Of a stretch of DNA of 64,000 bases, positions 8,056 to 18,478 are shown piece after piece. Source of the DNA: Novipirellula aureliae (lineage in GTDB: Bacteria > Planctomycetota > Planctomycetia > Pirellulales > Pirellulaceae); the NCBI RefSeq assembly GCF_007860185.1, contig NZ_SJPY01000002.1:465775-529774 (forward strand). Direction: 5' to 3'. The stretch's first letter is position 1. Each line of letters starts with the position of its first letter. A program made the translations under genes and the position numbers. The notes below the pieces were generated by a model. It did no database searches. It worked only from the letters and a program-made list of their open reading frames with translations, and was not told the DNA's origin.

Positions 8056-9801
8056 TTAGCGAAGCTCTAAAGGATTCAGTTTTACATCGGGACGCGATTG
8101 CCGAAATCGCTCGATTCGGTCGCTCGATAAGCTGGTACGCTGGACATCGAGCGACTTTAGGCGAGGTAACCGCTCGACCACATCAAGCACCGAGTCGGTG
8201 ACATTCGTTCCGGTCAACCACAATGTTTCGAGTGAATGCATGTTCGACAGCGGTACGTCGATTTGGCTATCCACTCTAGTGAAACTCAAATCAAGTTCTT
8301 CCAAATTCCCTGCCTTTAACAACCAACGAGCCAAATCGCGATCGATCGCGGTTGCTTCAAGATTGAGTTGCCGCAGCGAACTCGGGTCGGGCACCAGACG
8401 TGCTACCGCTTCGGTCGTTATAGGCAATCTCGACAAATCCAACCACTCGAGTGACTTTTGTTCGGGGATCGCACGTAAACCTGCGTCGGTGACTTCACCG
8501 TGGGCCAAACAGAGACGTTGCAATTGCCGACGAGCAGGATTCGCCATTAGATCCTGATCCGAAACCGTTAAAAAAGCCTGCAATTCCGACATCGATGGCT
8601 CGGGCAAATGATCGCTGCGACCAGCATCGCTGTGCATTTTCATGTCGACATCATAAAGTTCCGCCAAACGTTCGTAGAGCCAGCATCGATTTGCATCGAG
8701 TTCACCATCGAGTAGATAATGGGTGTAGTTGATGCTATGAGCGTACCAACGTGCGATATCGTGACGTTGTTGGACAGCAATTCGGCCTTGCGACTCCAAC
8801 TCCGACAGCGGCAAGAAATCTCCGCCAACGAGAATCCGATATCTCGAATACGCCATCCGGGAGGCATCCCAACCGCCCAATGTCGCGTTCCGGCCTTCAC
8901 AGACCATTGACTCGAAGTAGCCCGCAATTCCCTCGACCAACCAGAACCGAGATGCGTCCCCTGGCATACCGGCATTGCCTGATCGCCCTGAACGCGTTTT
9001 TGCTCGGGTCGCTTCGCGAAACAATTGGTGCGTCAATTCATGTCGACGTGTTGCCACCATTTCACCCAAATTGGAATTGGCCGGCTCGTTACCACCAGCG
9101 AACAAAAAGGTGGTCCGGCTTGCGTCGCTATAAAAACCGGTCGATCGTTCGACGCCTGGTACATGGCCCGCCAACGCAGCGACATATTGACCGGCATCGC
9201 GGAATAGAACCACATTCATTTTCTGCCGAGTCGACAATCGATTGGGATGTTTTTCCAAAAAATCGGCAGCCGATTGGTTAGGCTTCCAATCTCGCAGCGA
9301 AATTGCGACTTGAGCGCTACCGTCCCAAAGTGGAAAAAATACTTGAGTCCAAATCCAATAACACCGCTCGAGGTCTTCAGCCACCTCGGTTGTCGCCAGC
9401 TTGCTCGCTTGACTATGGATCACAAAATGCGGCGAATCAAAGCGTTGATACGTGCCCCGCTTCCACCCCAGGATGCGGGGTGCCGCGCGGCCAGGCGCCG
9501 ATTTGATCTCTATCTCACCGTCAAGTGGAAGTGAAAAGTAACGACGAATCGATGGGGTGTCCGGATGCTCTGCATGAGAGTGCCAAAGCCGTAAATAAGC
9601 GTTCCACGCGGTTCGAGTGTCCGCATCAAAGCAGGAATCGCCGAAACGGTCCTCAATGCGTGATGGCGGAAAGAGCTCATCCGACACATCGCTAGCCTTA
9701 CCCGATCGGACGATCGCATAGGTGGATCGGTCGGCTGCATCGCAAACGAAAAGAGGACTCACGATCGCCGGGAAAGCAATGAATGCTACAAGAAAACGCA
9801 T
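8056..9801 (-). CDS. Secreted gluzincin-like metallopeptidase with C-terminal leucine-rich repeats
   Basis: 581 residues with a signal peptide (about 1-22). HELTH at 254-258 matches the HExxH zinc motif and WLVEGIAGYFE at 287-297 supplies the downstream glutamate expected in the peptidase-MA/gluzincin fold (E290), so a zinc-peptidase core is plausible. The region before it (FDSPHFVIHS and DLERCYWIWTQVFFPLW, 121-158) resembles the DUF1570 family known mainly from planctomycetes. Residues about 440-581 form leucine-rich repeats (LEWLDLS, LRQLNLE, LEELDLS, LETLWLT, LKSLDVQ), probably a binding surface. Substrate unknown; likely exported. The tail is only 63 bases upstream of the SUKH-like gene, so the two could be co-transcribed. 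Confidence 0.72.
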   Translation of the reverse strand: MRFLVAFIAFPAIVSPLFVCDAADRSTYAIVRSGKASDVSDELFPPSRIEDRFGDSCFDADTRTAWNAYLRLWHSHAEHPDTPSIRRYFSLPLDGEIEIKSAPGRAAPRILGWKRGTYQRFDSPHFVIHSQASKLATTEVAEDLERCYWIWTQVFFPLWDGSAQVAISLRDWKPNQSAADFLEKHPNRLSTRQKMNVVLFRDAGQYVAALAGHVPGVERSTGFYSDASRTTFLFAGGNEPANSNLGEMVATRRHELTHQLFREATRAKTRSGRSGNAGMPGDASRFWLVEGIAGYFESMVCEGRNATLGGWDASRMAYSRYRILVGGDFLPLSELESQGRIAVQQRHDIARWYAHSINYTHYLLDGELDANRCWLYERLAELYDVDMKMHSDAGRSDHLPEPSMSELQAFLTVSDQDLMANPARRQLQRLCLAHGEVTDAGLRAIPEQKSLEWLDLSRLPITTEAVARLVPDPSSLRQLNLEATAIDRDLARWLLKAGNLEELDLSFTRVDSQIDVPLSNMHSLETLWLTGTNVTDSVLDVVERLPRLKSLDVQRTSLSSDRIERFRQSRPDVKLNPLELR

Positions 9802-9955
9802 TTTAATCTTTCTCGTTTAACCGCGGGCTCCGCGTCGATTGGTCGTCTCTCCGAGACCGACGCTGCGACGAACTTCGTGGTATTTGCGAGTCTCTGAGTG
9901 GCATGCCTACGTGAAAGCCACCCGCTTGGTGTCGATTCGATTCGGCGACTTGCGT

Positions 9956-12900
9956 CTAGCCCCAATTCTTCGAAACATCATCCGCCAGCAAACTGAGCAG
10001 GGCATCATCCGCATCCGCATTCGCTTCCGTTTCTGCATTCGCTGAACCAACAACCTGCGAACGAGCCACTTGGCCATCCGAGGCCGGCACACCGCTTGTG
10101 TTACCGTTCGACGTGGTGGTCGGAGCGGCCAATTCTGCAAACACATCATCGAATGCGTTCTCTTCGGCTTGGTCATCACTCGAACCAGCGATCAATGCTG
10201 GAATTTGCACAGCGACTTGCTCTCCGCTCACCGCCTCCGATTGGCCACTCGCTCGCTCGGTCAACAAATTGATAACTTGAAGAGCATCCATCGGCGTGAT
10301 TTTGCGGTCACCGTTAACATCGACATAGTAGCGACTTGCCAACGTCGATCCGCTGAGTTGTTCGCCCTCCGCCACGTCACCGCCGTCCAAATCACTCATC
10401 GTATTGAGAATGATCAACGCATCGATCGGGCTGATTTTCCCATCATTGTTGACATCCCAACGCAAGCTAGGATTCTGTAGCGGTGCTTCACCTTGGGCAC
10501 CATTGCTAGGCGTGAAGCTCAGCGATTCATAGCGAATCAGCGAATAATCGACTGGCTCACTCTGCTGGAACAAAAGCGTATCTTGGAATGGACGCGAATC
10601 CGCAGGCGAACTCTGGATCTCAATTGGCCCCTCGGCGACAACGTCAAAGAAGATCGTTGCCAGCGTTGCTGGGTTCAATCCATTGAACGGTGTGCTGGCA
10701 TTCGAGTTATTCGAGATCGTTCCGAATTCGTCGATGATACCGAGTCGATTCGCCGTTCCGACCGCGGCATCGCGGTTGTACTCGGCTCCGATCGTCACAT
10801 CAAAATCGAAGTCATCAAACGCCACCGTATCGGCGGGGCGAATGGTAGCGGAGGAATAGAGCAAATCGGTGAAACCGCCGTAGACGAACGTGCTTTGACC
10901 GGTTGCTCGCAGGTCTTCCAAGTCGATTTGGACACCGAACCGGTCCCCAACCGCCAATTGGCTCGGCTGGATCGGATTGCCGCCTGCATTGACCAACGAC
11001 AAGCCGATTCGAACCTCGTCATCGGCATCCGCGTCACCGTAGGCCAGCGTAACATTCGCAGTCGTGGCAATACCATCCGACGTGACGACAAGATAGCTGA
11101 ACGAGTCGTAACCGCCAGCAGACGAATTGGTGTTTGGACGATAGACGAAATAGTCATCGTTCAAGTTGTCTGGGGTACCGTTATTGGCGACCGTCAGCGT
11201 ACCGTTTCGAGGCTCTGTCGATTGGCTAAATTCCTGGATCTCACCACCAGGAAGGACGTCATTGTCGAGCACTCTCAATATGGCAGACGAAGTAGGCTGG
11301 ATCGGTTGATTATCCGAATCAAGTCCATCCATAAAGGCATCATCAATCGCCGTCGTGAACACTCCACCCGCTGGGCTTGGCAAAATTCGGAACTGTGCCG
11401 AGTCGAGCCCGATCTGGTTCACCAACAACTCGTTTTCGTCGTCCTTGATCAGTAGCGTTTCGCTTTGAGGATCTTCGGCTGGGTCCGTGGAGAATACTGC
11501 GATACCATCAGCGAGGGCCTCGAACGTGATCGTAAACAACTCTTCACTGCCAGCAAACGGAACCGGTGTGAAACTTGACTGAGTCGCCCCGATTTCGTCG
11601 ATCAGTCCTGGTGTTTGCGAAACCCCTTGGTTGAACCCGCCGCCAGCGAACAATTGTCCAAAGGTTATCTCGAACGGATACCCGTTGTTGGTCGTCGCAG
11701 GAATCGTCGTGACCAATTCATAATCATAAAGCAAATCGATGAACGCCGACGCAACACCTTGAGGATTGTTCACGTCGACCAAACTGATGTCATCAACGGA
11801 TACGCGAACGGCAAAACGATTCAAGCTGGCATCATTCGGGTTGTATTCCAGGTTCGTAATCGGCAAACCGTTTAGCGGGTCAATGAAGTCGATCGTATAC
11901 TGGATCAAGTTATCTGCATACGAACCTGGGTTTGTGTTTATCGTCACGGTCGCCGTGTCGGGATTACCCGCCGCATCTTGGATGCTATAGGTGAACTGCT
12001 CGGTGCCCGTAAAGCCGCTTCGAGGTGTGTAGAGCAGCGATTGACCGCCACCGCCAATCGTCACGGTACCACCGGCGGATCCAGGAGTGGCACTAATAAT
12101 AAAATTGCCACCGGCTAAACTTGGAACGTCGTTGCCTAGAACAAACAACGATTGTCGACCGGAGCCGTCGTTGATCAAGTAATTGTCGTCGACAGCTGTC
12201 GGTGAATCCGATTGGAAGGTCACCAAGACCTCAACGGAAGCCGAACTACGATTACCGAACGCATCCTCCACCGTGTAGCCAAACACATCGCGGCCAACAA
12301 AATTGTTTAACGGCGTGTAGAAGATACTGCGGGCGCCGTCGACGCCTGAACCTGAAATACGTACCGAACCGCGAGTTCCATTGGTGTTGAGCGAGACGAT
12401 GCTAAGTGGATTCTCGGCCGTTTCAAAGTCATTCACCAGAGGGAACAATTGATTGGCTTGGCTGTTGCGTGAAACGCTTTCTTGATCGTTATTGGCAACT
12501 TTCGCTTCCGGCAAAATCGAGATCACATAATCTTCCACTTCGCCTGTATCGACAAAACCACCAGCCCCAAGCCCCGATGTTTGGCTGAGCCGGAAGCGAG
12601 CGTACGTTTGACCGACGACGGCACCGACGGGCACATCGACGTTGATCGTCACCGGTTCGTTGGTCAAGCCCGAGCTAATGACTTGCTCGGTTAAACGCTC
12701 GGTCGAATCGAAGACACCGTTTCCATTGAAGTCGACGAAGGTTTGCAGGTAAGCAGGCGAGCCGGTCGTATTGGTCACGGTCGCTTCAAATTGCCCACTG
12801 GAACCGGGGCCGAATGGCGAGACTTGGCGAACACCGTCTTCGTCGTTCACGGTGCCGTTTAAATCATCACCATCGGCATTGACCGACGGCAGTCCATCGA

Positions 12901-15085
12901 TTTCACGGTCGGGAAGGCTGCCTAAACTAAGCCCTGTCGTAATCCCGTGACTCGGGCCGCCGGACGCTTCCGTTGTTAGGTAGGTGTCGGGAGCATCGCC
13001 GTAATCTTGGCTTGGCAGGTTACCGAAATCATAATTGTCGGTGAGTGCTAACCCACTAAAGACGACCGTATGCTCGTTCCCAGCGGCTTCACCGGGGAAG
13101 GTTTGGATAAATCCAGGCTGAACGACTTCGCGAATCGTGTACGTTCCCGGCCCAGGGAAATTTAGGGAGTAGGCTCCGTTGGCGTTGGTCGTTGCGCTGG
13201 GCTCACCCAGGTCAGGGCGGTTGTCACCATCAAGGTCCAAGTAGACGTAAACGCCGCCAATTCCAGGTTCGCCCGTATCACGAACTCCGTCACCATCGGC
13301 ATCGACAAACTTCGTACCGGTAATGTCGGCTTGGACTTTATTGAATCCGAACGACAAACCGCTGCCTTGACCATTGACGGTTAGCGACGTGGCCGTGGTG
13401 GCGACATATTGCGTTGGCGTGATCGCGCGGACAACGACCGTACCCGAGGCGGCGGCCAAACTGAAACTACCGCTTGAACTGGAAACCGTTCGCGTTTCGT
13501 TTTGATCGAGCAAACCGTTGTTGTTTGCATCCACATAAACGGTCACACCCGCCAATCCCGAATCGTTAATATCGCGTCCATCGCGGTTGGCGTCGCTGAA
13601 GACCTTGCCCGAAATCGCCGTGCCGCCGCTGGTTCCCGTTGACAAAACGAAGGGAAGCTGTTCTTGGATTCGTGAATAACCAAGCAAACCTTCCTCTTCA
13701 TCGCGTGAGAAGCGGTCGTTTAGGAACTGTGGCTCCACATCGTCGACCGTTCCAAAGATGAGGTCATCACCAAGACCGAGCACGTATGCATCGCTGCCTT
13801 CTTCTCCCTCTTCGTCGGCCAACGTATCGACAAAGTTCGTCCCATCGGTCACTCGCATCCCAAACATGTGGGCCGCCTGCTGAGCTGCAACAGACGAGAT
13901 CGCTCTAGCGACTACGTCGAGAGTGCTTGATGTTGGAGCGACTTCCGCGCCCTCGGCTAAGCCGGCAATCCCCTCGGTTTGCACAATCGCGACTTCGCTA
14001 AGATCAAAGTTCCCAATGTCGCCCGAAATCGCTAGTCCCAGCGCGGCGAAACCGTAATCCGCTTCCGTCCCGCCCACAATGATGCGGCTGACGAGCGGAT
14101 GATTGCTGCCTGGATCCGGATGATCTTCACTATTGAGAATCGTTATCCCGTAATCACCAGGATTCCCGGTCGTCGCGTAATCGCCGTTGGTGCCGTTGGT
14201 GGCAACGCTACGGAAGATTTCTTCGAACTGCGCGATCACGGTTCGCACAAGCTCCTGGTACGCCGCATCATCATCGACCTCGACCCCAAAATCGATCAGC
14301 GATTCTTGCAACGTCGGAATGATCACCCGACCACCGATCGGTACCCCCGCGCCACCTAGCTCGATATTAAAGGTGTCAGGCCGAAAGGATCCACCATCAA
14401 AATCGAGGTAAATTGCTTGATTCGCGCCAACCGGCAACTGTTCAGTCGCGGGACGATAAGTCCGCAAACCAACCGTATAGGCCTGCTCATTATTGGTTGC
14501 GACAACCTCCATGTAATAGCGTCCCGTTTCGGGGACCACTTGAGCAAAGACGGCATTCCCGATCGTTTGCAGAGGTGAATCGAGCGGGTAACTAATCTGG
14601 AGATCATCGACGCCATACCAGACCTGGCCCGTTTCGTAAAACATCGTATACGACGCGGCGGCACCGTGAGTGGCGATATCCAAGATATCCCCCGCCTGCA
14701 AGTCAAACGCGTACACATCCGCATCCGCTGGGAACCCCACGCCGCCCGGAGCGATCGTTCCAAAACTGAGCGAACCGCTTAAGTCAATCGTAGCACTTTG
14801 CCCCGCCTGATTGCCCAGCCGTACGAATTGAGCACTGAGAAAATCGTCGTTCATCCCCATCGCAGTCGCCGTTTCCTGCTCCTGGACGTTTGTCGCCTGG
14901 ACCGTTCCAACGTCCCGCGGACCGTCATAGCTGGGAACCTGGCTCAACGACAGGGATGGCAGGTCACCCGCTAGCAATTGTCGTTGCTCCAGCCCCTCCA
15001 TCATCAGTCGTCGGTTTCGCTTGACGCGAGATTGACGCTTACGAGCGGAATTAGATGAACGAGTCGGTTCACTTCGTCTGATCAT
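9956..15085 (-). CDS. Giant secreted surface protein with SdrD-B, GEVED, cadherin-like, cohesin-like and dockerin domains
   Basis: About 1709 residues from ATG 15085; the frame is open further upstream but that stretch looks non-coding. The N-terminus is basic and ends in MMEGLEQRQLLAGD, the planctomycete LEPR-type export motif. Domains in order, as rough residues: a globular region with a degenerate zincin-like segment (about 160-450), two SdrD-B-like repeats (490-680), a GEVED domain ending GEVEDYVISIL (690-858), two cadherin/Big-like repeats (862-1055), a cohesin-like beta region (1060-1235), a third cadherin-like repeat, another cohesin-like region (1355-1518), and a type I dockerin with two calcium loops, DVNNDGKISPIDALIILN and DVNGDRKITPMDALQVINLL (about 1540-1605). 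An acidic tail follows. Role: probably a cell-surface or matrix protein; partners unknown. Confidence 0.85.
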   Translation of the reverse strand: MIRRSEPTRSSNSARKRQSRVKRNRRLMMEGLEQRQLLAGDLPSLSLSQVPSYDGPRDVGTVQATNVQEQETATAMGMNDDFLSAQFVRLGNQAGQSATIDLSGSLSFGTIAPGGVGFPADADVYAFDLQAGDILDIATHGAAASYTMFYETGQVWYGVDDLQISYPLDSPLQTIGNAVFAQVVPETGRYYMEVVATNNEQAYTVGLRTYRPATEQLPVGANQAIYLDFDGGSFRPDTFNIELGGAGVPIGGRVIIPTLQESLIDFGVEVDDDAAYQELVRTVIAQFEEIFRSVATNGTNGDYATTGNPGDYGITILNSEDHPDPGSNHPLVSRIIVGGTEADYGFAALGLAISGDIGNFDLSEVAIVQTEGIAGLAEGAEVAPTSSTLDVVARAISSVAAQQAAHMFGMRVTDGTNFVDTLADEEGEEGSDAYVLGLGDDLIFGTVDDVEPQFLNDRFSRDEEEGLLGYSRIQEQLPFVLSTGTSGGTAISGKVFSDANRDGRDINDSGLAGVTVYVDANNNGLLDQNETRTVSSSSGSFSLAAASGTVVVRAITPTQYVATTATSLTVNGQGSGLSFGFNKVQADITGTKFVDADGDGVRDTGEPGIGGVYVYLDLDGDNRPDLGEPSATTNANGAYSLNFPGPGTYTIREVVQPGFIQTFPGEAAGNEHTVVFSGLALTDNYDFGNLPSQDYGDAPDTYLTTEASGGPSHGITTGLSLGSLPDREIDGLPSVNADGDDLNGTVNDEDGVRQVSPFGPGSSGQFEATVTNTTGSPAYLQTFVDFNGNGVFDSTERLTEQVISSGLTNEPVTINVDVPVGAVVGQTYARFRLSQTSGLGAGGFVDTGEVEDYVISILPEAKVANNDQESVSRNSQANQLFPLVNDFETAENPLSIVSLNTNGTRGSVRISGSGVDGARSIFYTPLNNFVGRDVFGYTVEDAFGNRSSASVEVLVTFQSDSPTAVDDNYLINDGSGRQSLFVLGNDVPSLAGGNFIISATPGSAGGTVTIGGGGQSLLYTPRSGFTGTEQFTYSIQDAAGNPDTATVTINTNPGSYADNLIQYTIDFIDPLNGLPITNLEYNPNDASLNRFAVRVSVDDISLVDVNNPQGVASAFIDLLYDYELVTTIPATTNNGYPFEITFGQLFAGGGFNQGVSQTPGLIDEIGATQSSFTPVPFAGSEELFTITFEALADGIAVFSTDPAEDPQSETLLIKDDENELLVNQIGLDSAQFRILPSPAGGVFTTAIDDAFMDGLDSDNQPIQPTSSAILRVLDNDVLPGGEIQEFSQSTEPRNGTLTVANNGTPDNLNDDYFVYRPNTNSSAGGYDSFSYLVVTSDGIATTANVTLAYGDADADDEVRIGLSLVNAGGNPIQPSQLAVGDRFGVQIDLEDLRATGQSTFVYGGFTDLLYSSATIRPADTVAFDDFDFDVTIGAEYNRDAAVGTANRLGIIDEFGTISNNSNASTPFNGLNPATLATIFFDVVAEGPIEIQSSPADSRPFQDTLLFQQSEPVDYSLIRYESLSFTPSNGAQGEAPLQNPSLRWDVNNDGKISPIDALIILNTMSDLDGGDVAEGEQLSGSTLASRYYVDVNGDRKITPMDALQVINLLTERASGQSEAVSGEQVAVQIPALIAGSSDDQAEENAFDDVFAELAAPTTTSNGNTSGVPASDGQVARSQVVGSANAETEANADADDALLSLLADDVSKNWG

Positions 15086-15750
15086 CGAGTGTCTCTTACC
15101 ATACGGCTGCCTGAGGGGACTTTGATTTCCAATACCTTGATTGTCATCAAAACCACACCAGGGCGTCAATTGAATGACGCGGATAGGGATTAAAAATACG
15201 TCAAATGTGTTTCGCTGGGCCTTCGCATTACCTTTGCGGTGCCTTCGCAGTGAACCCACCGACTTGCTTTTGGCAATTACCTAGTGCCTCCATCGACCTA
15301 AAGGCTTAGGAGGCATTTGCCAATCAGTCCGCGCTTGACCATTCCGTAGCAAAGGAAAAATAGGAAAATTGCAACGAATAGGAAAAGTACAGGGGCCTGC
15401 TGCGAGGTCTGATTCTAGTTCCCGACATAGTCGTGTCAACGAAAGGCTTTCATTGAGACGCCAACTTATTCGGGAAGTTCCCGCTAGCACCCCAAAATCG
15501 CTCAAATCGGAACCTGTATCGATTCTGACGATTGAGCCGATTCTGTCTATTCTCCGAGTTTTTCCTTTAATTCCGGCATGGATCTGGTCGATTCACACTA
15601 CGTAGTCTCCGGCTTTCCGTCTGGGGTTTTGATGGGGCCTCAGGCCAGCAGCCTAGGCCATGTTTTCCCCCAAAAAATTCTCACTCCGTATTCACGTTCA
15701 GGTTTGACATGCCCCACGCTGAGCTCGATCCGACCGATTCGAATTTCACT
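15086..15750. other. Intergenic region between divergent surface-protein and Tat-protein genes
   Basis: About 660 bases expected to hold both promoters. I see no clear -35/-10 pair, repeat or RNA gene. The short GGCCTAGG-type motif at about 15651-15660 also appears in the folC upstream palindrome (34042-34249). Confidence 0.4.
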
Positions 15751-17268
15751 ATGAAACCCTCGCAAACCGCTCCCTTGCGTTCGCGCCGCGATCTACTGCT
15801 GCTAGGTTCTGCTCTCACCGCTGGCGGGATTTTCTCGGTTGTCGCGCCCCTCGGGCTTAGCTATGCCGACGATCTCCGCCCACAAAGGTTGACGGTCGAC
15901 GGAACCCGGACGATGTTCCGAATTCGGCTGGAAACCGATGCCACCGGAAACGTGAATCTACCTGACAATCCGCTGGTTTCTAGCAAAAGTACGAAAATGC
16001 TGCCGTTAAAAAGTGCAGCGGTTTTTGACTACGAAGAACGCCTGCGGCGTCCGGAGCGAGCCGACACCGATTCGATTGTACCGGCAGCCGAACGGTACTT
16101 CCACGAGGCCCAAAGCGAAAGTGAAGTCAACCGGGCGACCATAAAATGTCAGCTTCGCCAAGCCGTGCGCAGCACCATCGTCCGCCGCGAAACGCTGCCC
16201 GAGACGACCTATTGCAGCGAGGGATTTTTGTCGCATGAGGAACTCGATTTACTGCGGATGCCCGTTTCGAGTATCGCGATCGAGCAGTTACTGCCAACCG
16301 ATCCGGTTGTCCAGGGTGACCAATACGTTATCGAATCGGAGTCGCTTGAGTCGCTATTGAATTTGACAGCGGTCGACGCCAGTGAAATGAAGGGTGAAAT
16401 CGTGTCGCTATCGGCAAAAGAGGCGAAACTACAACTACGCGGTGATCTCGATGGCAGCGTCGACGGGGTGCCAACAAAAATCCGAGTCGTGGGGAAGATG
16501 ACGTTCGACCGCACCCTGGGTGTAACGACTTGGTTGGCGATGGCGATTCACGAAACTCGCGAGATCAGTAAAGCGGAGCCTGGATTCGATGTCGCAACCA
16601 CTGTCAAAATGCTCCGCAAACCGATCGATCAACCCAATGCGATGGCGAAGCAACCGGCATTGATTCAGTTCACGTCACCGCCTCCGGTTGAGCAACTCTA
16701 TGTTGAAATCCGTAGCGATGTCCTGGGATTTGAAGCATTGATGGATCGTCGTTGGCGGATGATGAGTGATCGGCCTGGTCACGTGATGATGCGGAAAATC
16801 GATCATGACCGCAGTATCGCGCAGTGCGATTTCCGGCAATTATCCGCGTTACCCGCAGGCCGACAATGGACGATCGATTCGTTACAACAAGACGTCCGAA
16901 AAACGCTCGGCGAGCAATGGCGTGAATTTGTCTCAAGCAACCAGCGGGTCAGCGATACAGGGTTAAACGTCATGACCTTGGTCGCCCGTGGGGCTGTTCA
17001 GGAGGTCCCGATTCACTGGGTCATTCAACATTACCAAGACGATTCCGGCCGCCGACTCTTGGCGACCTTCACAATGGACGGCGACTCGGTAAACACATTT
17101 AGCGGTTCAGACGACCAATTGGCGAGCACGCTGACTATGTTAGAGAGGACGTCCACAGCAGGCCGAACGGAAGAACTCGCCAAAAAAGAGACGCTTGGTG
17201 ATCGGACATCCGATGAATTGGGGCGAATTAGCAAGAAACCGATTCAATCGGCCAGTGACACGAAATAG
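15751..17268 (+). CDS. Tat-exported protein of unknown function
   Basis: 505 residues from the ATG at 15751; an alternative ATG at 15709 would add 14 residues before the signal and looks less natural. The N-terminus has a twin-arginine signal: SRRDLLLLG at about residues 12-20, a hydrophobic core, and cleavage expected after LSYADD at about 39. The rest is a soluble alpha/beta protein with no motif I recognise. A central section mentions no catalytic signature, and the last 40 residues are charged. Seventy-one bases upstream of the next exported protein, in the same direction, so the two may share a transcript. Export through the Tat route implies folding or cofactor loading before secretion. 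Confidence 0.7.
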   Translation: MKPSQTAPLRSRRDLLLLGSALTAGGIFSVVAPLGLSYADDLRPQRLTVDGTRTMFRIRLETDATGNVNLPDNPLVSSKSTKMLPLKSAAVFDYEERLRRPERADTDSIVPAAERYFHEAQSESEVNRATIKCQLRQAVRSTIVRRETLPETTYCSEGFLSHEELDLLRMPVSSIAIEQLLPTDPVVQGDQYVIESESLESLLNLTAVDASEMKGEIVSLSAKEAKLQLRGDLDGSVDGVPTKIRVVGKMTFDRTLGVTTWLAMAIHETREISKAEPGFDVATTVKMLRKPIDQPNAMAKQPALIQFTSPPPVEQLYVEIRSDVLGFEALMDRRWRMMSDRPGHVMMRKIDHDRSIAQCDFRQLSALPAGRQWTIDSLQQDVRKTLGEQWREFVSSNQRVSDTGLNVMTLVARGAVQEVPIHWVIQHYQDDSGRRLLATFTMDGDSVNTFSGSDDQLASTLTMLERTSTAGRTEELAKKETLGDRTSDELGRISKKPIQSASDTK

Positions 17269-17339
17269 CGACAAGTCGATACAATAGAAGGCAAACGAGA
17301 ATTCGTTTACCAATAACCGCCTTACTTGATAGGTTTACG

Positions 17340-18371
17340 ATGTTTTTTAGCCGTACTCATTACTCTGCATGCTTGCCGCTGTTGATCGCAGTTGTGGTTA
17401 GCGGGTTTTCCTCGTCGGGTCCACTATGGGGGCAAGAAGCAGAGGCACCGAAGACGGAAGCACCGAGCGAGTCGAAGGCTGACCCATCGCGAACCGAGCA
17501 GACGGAGTTTGCAGCGGGGGTCGTGACCGTGATCCCGCCGGCACCCGATCCGAAAGAGACCTTCGATGGCCCCTTAACGCTACAAACGATGCTCGATCGA
17601 CATCCCGAGATCCTAACTCACTCAGACGACATTCCCCACTACGATCCTCGCAGCCGATTATTGTCCGAGATGGCCCAGCAGGTCTTTTTGCGGCGAGAAA
17701 TCTATTGTTTCGAATTCGCTTTCAAACCGCTTCGCCAGATCTATATTGACATTCCTAGGGCAGATGGACGGCTGCAGCGGAAGCTGATTTGGTACATGGT
17801 TTACCGCGTCCGCTATCGGGGTGGCGACTTACGGCCTGCACCCGACGAAATAGGTGGCAAAGAGGTGTACGAACGGATCGAAGCGGTTTCGTACGATTCG
17901 CGACGAATCTTTCCGCTATTGAAGCTCACCAACCGCATTACGGGAAAGGAATACGTCGACCAAATTCTGCCAACGGCGAGAGAAAAGATTGCCATTCGTG
18001 AACAAATCACCGCCCCCCTTTACAATACCGTCGATATCTCGCGAGTTCCTGTGCCGTTGTCGAGTGACCCAGCAGCACCGGGCGTTTGGGGTGTCGCGAC
18101 TTGGCAGGACGTTGATCCCGACTTGGACTTTTTGTCTGTCAACGTGTTCGGGCTGACCAATGCGTTTGAACAAGACGGGGAGGGACCCGAGGCTCCCTAT
18201 CGCAAGAAGGCACTCCAGCTCAACTTTTACAGACCTGGCGATAGGGTGCAGCAAACCGAGGATAAAATTCGTTTCGGGGTACCTGCCTACGAGGACAAGC
18301 GAGAACAGAAGTACGTCCTGGAGCAATATGGTCTTGATAAGCGACTCGACTACCGTTGGATCTTTCGCTAA
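17340..18371 (+). CDS. Secreted protein of unknown function, planctomycete type
   Basis: 343 residues. A signal peptide covers about 1-32 (hydrophobic [14 protein letters not shown]), followed by a charged, proline-rich linker rich in [11 protein letters not shown]. The mature part (about 70-343) is compact and aromatic-rich, with a segment [20 protein letters not shown] (near 122-141) and [18 protein letters not shown] after it. I recognise no enzyme motif. The gene follows the Tat-protein gene and precedes obgE, but the palindrome at 18388-18449 lies between it and obgE. Length and composition look complete. Confidence 0.7.
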   Translation: MFFSRTHYSACLPLLIAVVVSGFSSSGPLWGQEAEAPKTEAPSESKADPSRTEQTEFAAGVVTVIPPAPDPKETFDGPLTLQTMLDRHPEILTHSDDIPHYDPRSRLLSEMAQQVFLRREIYCFEFAFKPLRQIYIDIPRADGRLQRKLIWYMVYRVRYRGGDLRPAPDEIGGKEVYERIEAVSYDSRRIFPLLKLTNRITGKEYVDQILPTAREKIAIREQITAPLYNTVDISRVPVPLSSDPAAPGVWGVATWQDVDPDLDFLSVNVFGLTNAFEQDGEGPEAPYRKKALQLNFYRPGDRVQQTEDKIRFGVPAYEDKREQKYVLEQYGLDKRLDYRWIFR

Positions 18372-18387
18372 GCTGTGGAGAGGCTAA

Positions 18388-18449
18388 GTGGCTGGGGCTC
18401 CCGGCCCCAGTGTTTTGCCTTGCACGCTGGGGTTGGAAGCCCCAGCCAC
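18388..18449. repeat. Intergenic palindrome upstream of obgE
   Basis: The 23-bp arm at 18388-18410 (starts GTGGCTGGGGCT) pairs with 18427-18449 at 20 of 23 positions around a 16-base loop. It lies 30 bases before the obgE start, so it could form a hairpin in the leader. It resembles in style the palindrome at 34042-34249 (gene-flanking, GC-rich, CTTCCA in the arm) though the sequence differs. Confidence 0.65.
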
Positions 18450-18478
18450 GGAAATTATCTCCTCACCACAATATCTCT

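Noticed and set aside
10493-11455. 320-codon open frame on the plus strand
   Set aside because: It lies fully inside the surface-protein gene on the other strand, has no domain and a composition expected of an antisense frame.
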